64,000 bases of DNA from Dactylosporangium fulvum. Its GTDB lineage: Bacteria; Actinomycetota; Actinomycetes; Mycobacteriales; Micromonosporaceae. The translations under genes were made by a program, and so were the position numbers. A model generated the notes under the pieces. It was not told where the DNA came from, did not search any database, and was given only the letters and a program-made list of their open reading frames with translations. Of this stretch, positions 8,870 through 15,666 are shown piece after piece (the first letter of the stretch is position 1; the number at the start of each line of letters is the position of its first letter). The DNA lies in the NCBI RefSeq assembly GCF_025137375.1, contig NZ_CP073720.1, forward strand, positions 2,194,501 to 2,258,500, written 5' to 3'.

Positions 8870-9567
8870 CACTGACGGTGGCCGGCCTGCAGGCCGGTTA
8901 CGGCGGCGGCACGGTCCTGCACGGCGTCGACCTGACGGTGCCGCAGGGCACCGCCATCGCCGTGCTCGGCCGCAACGGCGCCGGCAAGACCACACTGGTT
9001 CATGCCGTCGCCGGCCTGCTGCGCCCGAAGGCGGGCAGCGTGCAGCTCGACGACGTGGAGCTCGCCGGCCGTCCCGCGCACCGGGTGGCGCGGGCGGGCG
9101 TGGGCCTGGTACCACAGGGCCGGCGGGTCTTCGCCAGCCTGACGGTCGCCGAGCATCTCGACCTGTCCCGCCGTCCGGGCGAGTGGACCGTGCCTCGGGT
9201 GCTGGAGCTCCTGCCGCGGCTCGGTGAGCGCCGTCGCCACAAGGGCAACCAGCTCTCCGGCGGCGAGGCCCAGATGCTCGCGATCGCGCGGGCGCTGCTC
9301 ACCCAGCCGCGCCTGTTGCTGCTGGACGAGCCGTGCGAGGGCCTGGCGGTGGACCTGGCGGCGCGGGTGCGGTCGGTGGTGGCGGAGCTGGCGCGGGGCG
9401 GTCTGACGGTGTTGCTGGTGGAGCAGCAGCCGGAGCACGCCCTGGCGGTGGCCGACCACGTGGCGCTCCTCGGCGACGGCGTCGTGGTGGCGACCCACAC
9501 CGCCGACGAGCTCCGCGCTTCCCCTCAGCTGGCGGATCCGGTGCTGAGCGTGGCGAAGCACGCCTGA
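8866..9567 (+). CDS. livF: Branched-chain amino acid ABC transporter ATP-binding protein, LivF type
   Basis: A 233-residue ABC ATPase: Walker A GRNGAGKTT, VPQGRRVFASLTVAEHL (LivF-type Q-loop region), signature LSGGEAQMLAIARAL, Walker B LLLLDEPCEGLAVDLAA, H-loop VEQQPEHAL. Its start overlaps the LivG stop (ATGA). It is the last gene of the kinase-GTPase-transporter run; repeat-bearing intergenic DNA follows. Confidence 0.92.
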   Translation: MTLTVAGLQAGYGGGTVLHGVDLTVPQGTAIAVLGRNGAGKTTLVHAVAGLLRPKAGSVQLDDVELAGRPAHRVARAGVGLVPQGRRVFASLTVAEHLDLSRRPGEWTVPRVLELLPRLGERRRHKGNQLSGGEAQMLAIARALLTQPRLLLLDEPCEGLAVDLAARVRSVVAELARGGLTVLLVEQQPEHALAVADHVALLGDGVVVATHTADELRASPQLADPVLSVAKHA

Positions 9568-9622
9568 CGCCTGCCGCTGTCCACGATCGAGGGAACCCTC
9601 AGGTCGCCCTGGAGCCTGTTGA

Positions 9623-9715
9623 CGGCCCAACTACGCGCCGATCTTGGAGTTGTGGCGCCATGAACCTCCGAATTTGTCCGGGTTTGTCAAGGACCACAAC
9701 TCCAAGATCGGCGCG
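9623..9715. repeat. Intergenic hairpin repeat, family 1, copy A
   Basis: Perfect 22-bp inverted repeat, 9634-9655 against 9694-9715 (left arm begins cgcgccgatcttggagttgt), around a 38-base loop that begins cgccatgaacctccgaattt. Bases 9623-9655 and the loop are nearly identical to copy C at 18.7 kb (37 of 38 loop bases equal). Copy B at 14.3 kb shares the architecture. It lies between livF and the CbiM gene. Confidence 0.9.
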
Positions 9716-9864
9716 GTTGTCGGGGTTGACGCCCGAGGGATCCGAATTGCGCAACAGGCTCCGCGGGCTCGACATCCGGCTGCCGGTCACCCGGTGACGC
9801 GTCGCGTACACCCGGCGGCCGCCGTCCAGACATCGATCACGACGTGATGTTCGTTTCGGCGTTG

Positions 9865-9881
9865 TTGCAAGGCCTTGGCAA
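9865..9881. promoter_or_regulatory. Nur-like box upstream of the CbiMNQO genes
   Basis: TTGCAA (9865-9870), five bases, TGGCAA (9876-9881). This matches the published Streptomyces nickel-regulator Nur box, tTGCaA-N5-ttGCAA, at 11 of 12 defined positions. It sits in a larger near-palindrome (gttgttgc at 9861-9868, gcaacaac at 9878-9885) and ends 41 bp before the CbiM start. The match is seen; binding by Nur is inferred. Confidence 0.55.
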
Positions 9882-9921
9882 CAACGCACCCCCGGCAATA
9901 CGCTCCGCTGGGAGGAAACAC

Positions 9922-10620
9922 ATGCCAGCACTCGCCATGCACATCTCAAACGGGATCATCAACAACCAGGTCGCGCTGCTGTTCGCGGGCGTGGCACTCG
10001 CCGGGCTCGCGCTGTGCTTCGTCATGGGCCGTCGTGAGCTCGACGACCGGCTCGTGCCGATGGCCGGCCTGGTCGCGGCGTTCATCTTCGCCGTGCAGAT
10101 GCTGAACTTCCAGGTCCTGCCCGGGGTCAGCGGCCACCTGCTCGGCGGCACCCTCGCCGCGATGCTCGTCGGCCCCTACCTCGGCGCGATCTGCGTCGCG
10201 ATCGTCCTGGTCGTGCAGGCCCTGATCTTCAGCGACGGCGGCGTCACCGCGCTCGGCCTCAACATCACCAACATGGCGCTGATCGGCACCGCCGCGGGCT
10301 ACCTGCTGGTGGCCACGCTGCTGCGGGTCCTGCCGCGGCGCACCTGGGCGCTGACCGCGACCGCGCTGGTCGCGTCGATCGTCTCGGTGACGTTCGCCGC
10401 GCAGGGTTTTGTGCTGCAGTACGCGATGGGCGGCGCCACCGACATCGGACGGTCGCTCGGCGGGATCGCCGCGGCGATGGCCGGCACCCATGTGCTCATC
10501 GGCATCGGCGAGGGGCTCATCACCGCGATCACGGTGGGCTATGTCGCGAAGGTCCGCCCCGACCTCGTGTACGCCGTCCGCAACCTCAGGCGGGCACCGA
10601 GAGAGGCGGTTGCGGCATGA
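9922..10620 (+). CDS. cbiM: Energy-coupling factor transporter S component, CbiM/NikM type (cobalt or nickel)
   Basis: A 232-residue polytopic protein containing the CbiM signature MHISNGIIN and VLPGVSGHLLGGTLAAMLVGP. In this family the N-terminal Met-His and further histidines bind Co2+ or Ni2+. Strong ribosome site GGAGG (9911-9915) six bases before the ATG at 9922, which adds five residues (MPALA) before MHIS; an alternative ATG at 9937 begins exactly at MHIS but lacks a ribosome site. First gene of a CbiMNQO-type set. The Nur-like box upstream favours nickel over cobalt. Confidence 0.85.
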   Translation: MPALAMHISNGIINNQVALLFAGVALAGLALCFVMGRRELDDRLVPMAGLVAAFIFAVQMLNFQVLPGVSGHLLGGTLAAMLVGPYLGAICVAIVLVVQALIFSDGGVTALGLNITNMALIGTAAGYLLVATLLRVLPRRTWALTATALVASIVSVTFAAQGFVLQYAMGGATDIGRSLGGIAAAMAGTHVLIGIGEGLITAITVGYVAKVRPDLVYAVRNLRRAPREAVAA

Positions 10621-10684
10621 CCGCCTCCGCTGTGCTCCGGCGGGCATGCCGCTGGTCGGTCTCGAGTTTTCAAGGTAGGTCAGC

Positions 10685-11068
10685 ATGAAGAAGACGACCT
10701 GGTTCATCCTCAGCGGCCTGGTCGCCGCGCTGCTGCTCGCCGGCGTCGTCAGCAACTTCGCCTCGCCGCACCCCGACGGCCTCGACTCGGTCGCGCGTGA
10801 GGGCTGCACCTTCGACGACGAGGACCAGATCACCGGCGGCAACTGCATCGCCCAGGGCGAGACCGACAACCTGACGAAGGACAGTCCGCTCGCCGACTAC
10901 GGCGTGCGCGGCCTCGCCAACGACTTCCTGTCGACCGGCACGTCCGGCGTGATCGGGGTGCTGGCCACGTTCGCCCTCGGCGGGGGCGTGTTCTGGCTGC
11001 TCAAGGCGGGACGCAAGCGCACGCCCGAGGACCGGGCCGCGGATCTGCCCGAGGAACAGAAGGTCTAG
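10685..11068 (+). CDS. PDGLE-domain protein (CbiN/NikN-like component)
   Basis: A 127-residue protein with an N-terminal TM, the motif ASPHPDGLDSVA (PDGLE domain, about residues 26-37), an extracellular segment with two cysteines (GCTFDDEDQITGGNC), and a second TM (GVIGVLATFALGGGVFWLL). PDGLE proteins are the small membrane partner of CbiM/NikM in metal ECF importers. RBS AAGGTAGG; 64 bp after CbiM; its stop overlaps the next start by one base (TAGTG). Confidence 0.85.
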   Translation: MKKTTWFILSGLVAALLLAGVVSNFASPHPDGLDSVAREGCTFDDEDQITGGNCIAQGETDNLTKDSPLADYGVRGLANDFLSTGTSGVIGVLATFALGGGVFWLLKAGRKRTPEDRAADLPEEQKV

Positions 11069-11832
11069 TGGGCGCAGGGCACAGCCACGCGCTGTACGTG
11101 CACCGGGCCTCCCCGGTGCACGTACTGCCACCCGAGGTGAAGATCGTCGCCAGCGTGCTGTTCACGGTCGCGGTGGTGGCGACCCCACGCGAGGCGATCT
11201 GGGCGTTCGGCGCGTATCTGCTGGTCATCGTCGCGGTCGCGGCCGTCGCCCGGATCGGCCCGGGCTGGCTGGCGCTGCGGTCGCTGATCGAACTGCCGTT
11301 CATCCTGCTCGCCTTCGCGCTGCCGTTCCTCGGCACCGGCGAGAAGATCGACGTCCTCGGCATGAGCGTGTCGCAGGACGGCCTCTACGGCGCCTGGAAC
11401 ATCATCGCCAAGGGCACCCTGGGCGTGCTGTCGTCGCTGCTGCTCGCCGGCACCACCACCCCGCGTGACCTGCTGCTCGGCCTGGACCGGCTGCGCTGCC
11501 CGCAGATGGTGACGCAGATCGCCACGTTCATGCTGCGGTACCTCGACGTCCTCGCCGAAGAGGCGCGGCGCATGCGGGTGGCGCAGCGCTCCCGCGGCTA
11601 CGACCCGCGGTTCCTGTGGCAGATCAAGGGCTTCGCGACCGGTGTCGGCGCCCTGTTCCTGCGCGCCTTCGAGCGCGGGGAGCGGGTCTACCTCGCCATG
11701 GTCTCGCGCGGCTACGAGGGCCGGATCCCTCTCGCGCTGGCGGGCACCGGCGCCACCGCGGGCCAGTGGGCGGCCGCGGCCGGCGTCCCCGTCGTCGCGG
11801 CCGCGATCGCGACGATAGCGTTGGTCCGGTGA
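11068..11832 (+). CDS. cbiQ: ECF transporter T component CbiQ
   Basis: A 254-residue membrane protein with the coupling motifs of EcfT/CbiQ: RMRVAQRSRGYDPR (Ala-Arg-Gly type helix) and ERGERVYLAMVSRGYEG. These helices transmit ATPase motion to the S component. GTG start overlapping the previous stop by one base; its own stop overlaps the CbiO start (GTGA). Confidence 0.9.
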   Translation: MGAGHSHALYVHRASPVHVLPPEVKIVASVLFTVAVVATPREAIWAFGAYLLVIVAVAAVARIGPGWLALRSLIELPFILLAFALPFLGTGEKIDVLGMSVSQDGLYGAWNIIAKGTLGVLSSLLLAGTTTPRDLLLGLDRLRCPQMVTQIATFMLRYLDVLAEEARRMRVAQRSRGYDPRFLWQIKGFATGVGALFLRAFERGERVYLAMVSRGYEGRIPLALAGTGATAGQWAAAAGVPVVAAAIATIALVR

Positions 11833-12587
11833 CCCCCTCTCTCGAGGTCCGCGACCTGCGGTATGCCTACCCCGACGGCCACGTGGCCCTGCGCGGCGTC
11901 GATGTGACCGTGCCGCAGGGCGACCGCGTCGCCGTCCTCGGCCCCAACGGCGCGGGCAAGACCACGCTGGTCCTGCACCTCAACGGCATCCTCCACGCCG
12001 ACGGGCGCGACGGCAGCGGCGGCACCGTCACCGTCGCCGGGATGACCGTCGACGCGAAGGACCGCGCCTGCCTCAAGGAGATCCGCCAGCGGGTCGGCAT
12101 CGTCTTCCAGGACCCCGACGACCAGCTGTTCATGCCGACCGTGGGGGAGGACGTCGCGTTCGGCCCGGCGAACCTCGGCCTGCGCGGCGCCGAGCTGCGG
12201 GAGCGGGTCGACGAGGCGCTCGACGCGGTCGGCATGGGCGAGCACCGCGACCGCGCGCCGCACCATCTGTCCTTCGGTCAGCGCCGCCGGGTGGCGGTGG
12301 CGACCGTGCTCGCCATGCGCCCGGAGATCCTGGTCCTGGACGAGCCGTCGTCGAACCTCGACCCCGCGAGCCGTCGTGAGCTGGCCACGATCCTGCGGAC
12401 GCTGCCGGTGACGGTGCTGATGGTGACGCACGACCTGCCGTACGCACTGGAGCTCTGCCCGCGCTCGGTCATCCTCGACGCCGGCCGCATCGTCGCCGAC
12501 GGCCCGACGCGGGAGATCCTCGCCGACGGTGACCTGCTCGCACGGCACCGCCTGGAACTGCCGTTCGGGTATACCGTCACAGCATGA
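11829..12587 (+). CDS. cbiO: ECF transporter ATPase CbiO
   Basis: A 252-residue ABC ATPase: Walker A GPNGAGKTT, Q-loop VFQDPDDQLF (typical of ECF ATPases), signature LSFGQRRRVAVA, Walker B ILVLDEPSSNLDP, H-loop THDLPYAL. GTG start overlaps the CbiQ stop. It completes a metal importer of the CbiMNQO/NikMNQO type with a single ATPase. Confidence 0.92.
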   Translation: MTPSLEVRDLRYAYPDGHVALRGVDVTVPQGDRVAVLGPNGAGKTTLVLHLNGILHADGRDGSGGTVTVAGMTVDAKDRACLKEIRQRVGIVFQDPDDQLFMPTVGEDVAFGPANLGLRGAELRERVDEALDAVGMGEHRDRAPHHLSFGQRRRVAVATVLAMRPEILVLDEPSSNLDPASRRELATILRTLPVTVLMVTHDLPYALELCPRSVILDAGRIVADGPTREILADGDLLARHRLELPFGYTVTA

Positions 12588-13417
12588 GCGAGTCCGCGTC
12601 CTGGACAAGGGTGGACGACGGCCGTTTCCAGATGGACATGCTGACGGCCAGCTATCGGCGGCACGTGTTCACGAAGCACAGCCACGCCACGTTTGCCATC
12701 GGGGTGGTCGTCTCCGGCGAGGAGCAGTTCCACTACCGCGGCGAGCTGCACCGGGCCGGCGTCGGCAGCCTGGCGATCCTCGAGCCCGACGAGCCGCACG
12801 ACGGCATGGCCGCCGACGAGGAGGGCTGGAGCTACCGGGTGCTGTATCCGAGCGAGGCGATGCTGCTCGACGGCCGCTCGGCCCGCCCCGACTTCCCGGC
12901 GGCGATCGTCCACGATCCGCGCAGCGTGCACCTGATCCGCTCGGCGCACGAGGAGCTGACCGCCGGCGTCGACCCGCTCGCCGCCCACTCGAAGCTCGCG
13001 TGGGCGTTCGAGGCCGTCGTCCAGCGGCACGGCCGCGGGCCCGCCGGCCCGAAACCGCCGTCCGCCTCCGACGCGGCCGCGGCCCGGAAGGTCGCCGAGA
13101 TCCGCGACCGGCTGATGGCCGACCTGCGCTGCGCGCCCAGCCTGCGGGAGCTGGCCGCGGGCGTCGACCTGTCGCCGTACCACATGCTGCGCGTGTTCCG
13201 CGAGGCGACCGGCTTCCCGCCGCACACCTGGCTGGTCCTCGAGCGGGTCTGCGAGGCACGCCACCTCCTGGCCGCCGGCGCCGGCCCGGCCCAGGTCGCC
13301 GGCGCCGTCGGCTTCGCCGACCAGGCCCACCTGACCCGCTGGTTCAAGCGGGTGACCGGCGTCACTCCGGCCGCATTCCGCAACAGCGTTCAAGACCCGG
13401 TGCGCCGCGTCGCGTGA
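12584..13417 (+). CDS. AraC-family regulator with cupin-like N-terminal domain
   Basis: A 277-residue regulator. The N-terminal half (HVFTKHSHATFAIGVVVSGEE, then ILEPDEPHDG) is the AraC-type ligand-binding cupin; the C-terminal half has two helix-turn-helices (LRELAAGVDLSPYHMLRVF and VAGAVGFADQAHLTRWFKR). Its ATG overlaps the CbiO stop (ATGA), but function points to the EamA exporter that begins 10 bp downstream: AraC/EamA pairs of this kind commonly control amino-acid or drug efflux. A role in metal uptake is not supported. Confidence 0.88.
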   Translation: MSESASWTRVDDGRFQMDMLTASYRRHVFTKHSHATFAIGVVVSGEEQFHYRGELHRAGVGSLAILEPDEPHDGMAADEEGWSYRVLYPSEAMLLDGRSARPDFPAAIVHDPRSVHLIRSAHEELTAGVDPLAAHSKLAWAFEAVVQRHGRGPAGPKPPSASDAAAARKVAEIRDRLMADLRCAPSLRELAAGVDLSPYHMLRVFREATGFPPHTWLVLERVCEARHLLAAGAGPAQVAGAVGFADQAHLTRWFKRVTGVTPAAFRNSVQDPVRRVA

Positions 13418-13427
13418 TGCTCGGGTC

Positions 13428-14333
13428 ATGAGTCGTCGTGGATGGATCCTCTTCGTCGCGATGTGCGTCGTCTGGGGCATCCCCTACCTGCTGATCAAGG
13501 TCGCGGTCCGCGAGATCGGGCCTGCCGAGCTGGTCTTCCTCCGCACGGCGCTCGGCGCGGTCCTGCTGCTGCCGATCGCGCTCGCCCGCAAGGAGCTTCG
13601 TGCCTCGCTGCGCCCCTGGCTGCCGCTGCTGATCTACACCGTCGTCGAGATCGGCCTGCCCTGGCTGCTGCTGTCCGACGCCGAACTGCACGTCGACAGC
13701 TCCTTCACCGGCCTGGTCATCGCCGGCGTGCCGCTGGTCGCCGCGATCCTCGCCCGCCTGATGAACCGCAACGAAAAGCTCACCGCCGCCCGGGTCGGCG
13801 GCCTCCTGGTCGGCTTCGCCGGGGTGGCCCTGCTGCTCGGCTTCCACGTCGGCGCGGGCGGTGTCGTGCCCATGCTCGAGCTGGTCGGTGTTGTCGTCTG
13901 CTACGCCATCGGCCCGCTGATCATCGAGCGCTGGCTCGCCGACGTGCCCCGCTACGGGGTGGCCGCGGCGTCGCTGGTGGTCGGCGCGGTGTTGTTCGCG
14001 CCGGTGGTCGTGCCGGACCTGCCCGACCTCGCCCGCACGGTGAGCCTGGGCCCGGCGCTGGCCGTGCTCGGCCTGTCGGTGATCTGCACGGCGCTCGCGT
14101 TCGTGCTGTTCTTCGCACTGATCGCCGAGGTCGGGGGAGTGCGGGCGACGGTCATCACGTTCGTCAACCCGGCGGTGGCCGTGATCCTGGGCTGGATGAT
14201 CCTCGACGAGGACGTCACGGTCCTGACCGCCGTCGCGTTCGCTTTGATCCTCGTCGGCTCGGTCCTGGCGACCCGCCGCAAGGCGCCCGACCGGACCGCC
14301 GACACCGCCCCCGAACCGGTTCCCGCCTCCTGA
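13428..14333 (+). CDS. EamA/DMT-superfamily permease
   Basis: A 301-residue protein with ten predicted TM helices in two EamA halves (start MSRRGWILFVAMCVVWGIPY; second half GVRATVITFVNPAVAVILGW). DMT permeases of this type usually export amino acids, nucleosides or small drugs. It is 10 bp after the AraC gene and probably its target. The C-terminal tail is short, polar and proline-rich. Confidence 0.88.
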   Translation: MSRRGWILFVAMCVVWGIPYLLIKVAVREIGPAELVFLRTALGAVLLLPIALARKELRASLRPWLPLLIYTVVEIGLPWLLLSDAELHVDSSFTGLVIAGVPLVAAILARLMNRNEKLTAARVGGLLVGFAGVALLLGFHVGAGGVVPMLELVGVVVCYAIGPLIIERWLADVPRYGVAAASLVVGAVLFAPVVVPDLPDLARTVSLGPALAVLGLSVICTALAFVLFFALIAEVGGVRATVITFVNPAVAVILGWMILDEDVTVLTAVAFALILVGSVLATRRKAPDRTADTAPEPVPAS

Positions 14334-14339
14334 CAAACC

Positions 14340-14420
14340 CGCGTCGATCTTGCAGTTATGGTGCCATGGCATTCCCCTGCTGTCGGGTTTGTCGGGCACC
14401 ACAACTGCAAGATCGACGCG
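14340..14420. repeat. Intergenic hairpin repeat, family 1, copy B
   Basis: A 26-base inverted repeat with one mismatch: 14340-14365 against 14395-14420, 29-base loop. The arm core gatcttgcagttatggtgcc parallels gatcttggagttgtggcgcc of copies A and C, and the loop again opens with catgg and carries gggtttgtcggg. It lies 6 bp after the EamA stop, so it could also act as a terminator. Confidence 0.85.
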
Positions 14421-14489
14421 TCGGCGGTCTCCACCGGGCGGTTGCGCGCCGCCGCGGGCCGACTGCGCGTCACTCGCGGGGCGGCATGA

Positions 14490-15158
14490 TTACCAGTCCT
14501 TCATCCACGGCAGGCGGGCGTCGAGCCACTCGTTGAGCCGAGCGACCTGGTCGACGTTGCTGTCGAGCCAGCTCACCTGGCCGGTCATGGCGAGGATCGC
14601 GAAGACGATCGCGGTGCCGTTGACCAGCACGCCGAGCGAGCCGAGCCCGCGACCGGCGACACCGGGGCGGGCGCCGGCGACGATGCCGCCGAACGAGAAC
14701 AGCAGGCCGAGCGCGCCGACGGCGATCGCCCACGGCGCGAGCAGGCCGGTCAGCGCGACCGCCACACCCGCGACGCCGAGGATGAGGCCGAGGGCCGCCG
14801 TCATGCTGGCCCGGGCGGGGGCCGGCCGGACCTCGGCCACCGGCGGCGGGGGCGGACTCACCGGAGCCGGCGGCGCCTCGCGGTCGATGCTGCGGCGCAG
14901 GGTGGTCGTCGTGGTCTCGCGGCTGTCCGCGATCCCGTCCCGGTCCGTGTCGCGGTCGAGAACACCCACCGCGGGGATCCGGCTCGTCCGGTCGGTGCTC
15001 TCCAGCCGGTCGTCCACACCGTCACGATCGCGGTCGACGCGACGCACGGTGGTCGACTCGAGCCGGTCGTCGACGCCGTCGCGGTCCCGGTCGTGACGCG
15101 GTTCGACGTCCGCCGCGTCGCGCGTACGGCCACCGAACAGCTGCCCGATGCGTGCCAC
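14490..15158 (-). CDS. Membrane protein with thrombospondin-type-3-like calcium loops
   Basis: A 222-residue protein of unknown function. Residues 23-80 hold three acidic repeats, DRDRDGVDDRLES (twice) and DRDTDRDGIADSRE, the DxDxDG pattern of calcium-binding thrombospondin type-3/dockerin-like loops. A Pro-rich linker follows (about 95-115), then three TM helices (about 120-142, 144-163, 172-194) and an amphipathic Trp-containing tail. There is no signal peptide, so the acidic repeats may be cytoplasmic. GTG start with GGAGG upstream on the minus strand. Confidence 0.7.
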   Translation of the reverse strand: MARIGQLFGGRTRDAADVEPRHDRDRDGVDDRLESTTVRRVDRDRDGVDDRLESTDRTSRIPAVGVLDRDTDRDGIADSRETTTTTLRRSIDREAPPAPVSPPPPPVAEVRPAPARASMTAALGLILGVAGVAVALTGLLAPWAIAVGALGLLFSFGGIVAGARPGVAGRGLGSLGVLVNGTAIVFAILAMTGQVSWLDSNVDQVARLNEWLDARLPWMKDW

Positions 15159-15306
15159 GTGTGTTCACCTCCAACAAAGCGCCCGGCCCACACGCCCGGG
15201 GGTCGGAGTGCGGTCATTCGGGCGGATGTCGGATCGATACCCAGCACAGCGAGGTCTCAATCGGGGTTAGTCGTTTGGGGGGATATTGCCCGGGTACCTC
15301 GGATTC

Positions 15307-15666
15307 ATGGAGCGAGGAAACACCAAACACGGCGTCGCGCTGGACGACCAGATGCGGTACGAGACCGAAGACCTCCGGCAGGGCGGCGCCTGGGAAGGCG
15401 CCGTGAACACCGCCCGGGCGCCGGGCACGCCGGTCGGGATGAGCCCGCGGGACGTCGAGGCGCGCAGCAATCTGGGCCGGTACATCCCGAAGGCGAGCCT
15501 GCCCGGCGATCGGGACGACCTGATCGCGGGCGCCAGCGAGCTGAACGCCCCCGACGAGGTCCTGGCGACGCTGGAGCGCCTGCCGGAGGGTGAGGTCTAC
15601 GAGACGGTGAACCAGGTCTGGGCCGCGCTCGGCGGCCGTAACGAGGACCCGGCCCACCGTCCCTAG
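15307..15666 (+). CDS. DUF2795 domain protein
   Basis: A 119-residue protein: MERGNTKHGVALDDQ at the N-terminus and, at the C-terminus, VLATLERLPEGEVYETVNQVWAALGG, the DUF2795 module common in actinomycetes and of unknown function. The ATG at 15307 was chosen because family members start with MERG-S/N-x-KHG; a TTG at 15286 has a purine-rich stretch too close to serve as a ribosome site. It converges on recQ and overlaps it by four bases at the 3' ends. Confidence 0.8.
   Translation: MERGNTKHGVALDDQMRYETEDLRQGGAWEGAVNTARAPGTPVGMSPRDVEARSNLGRYIPKASLPGDRDDLIAGASELNAPDEVLATLERLPEGEVYETVNQVWAALGGRNEDPAHRP

Noticed and set aside
9780..9921. Cobalamin riboswitch before CbiM
   Set aside because: No B12-box-like sequence is visible in the leader; the only strong feature is the Nur-like dyad.
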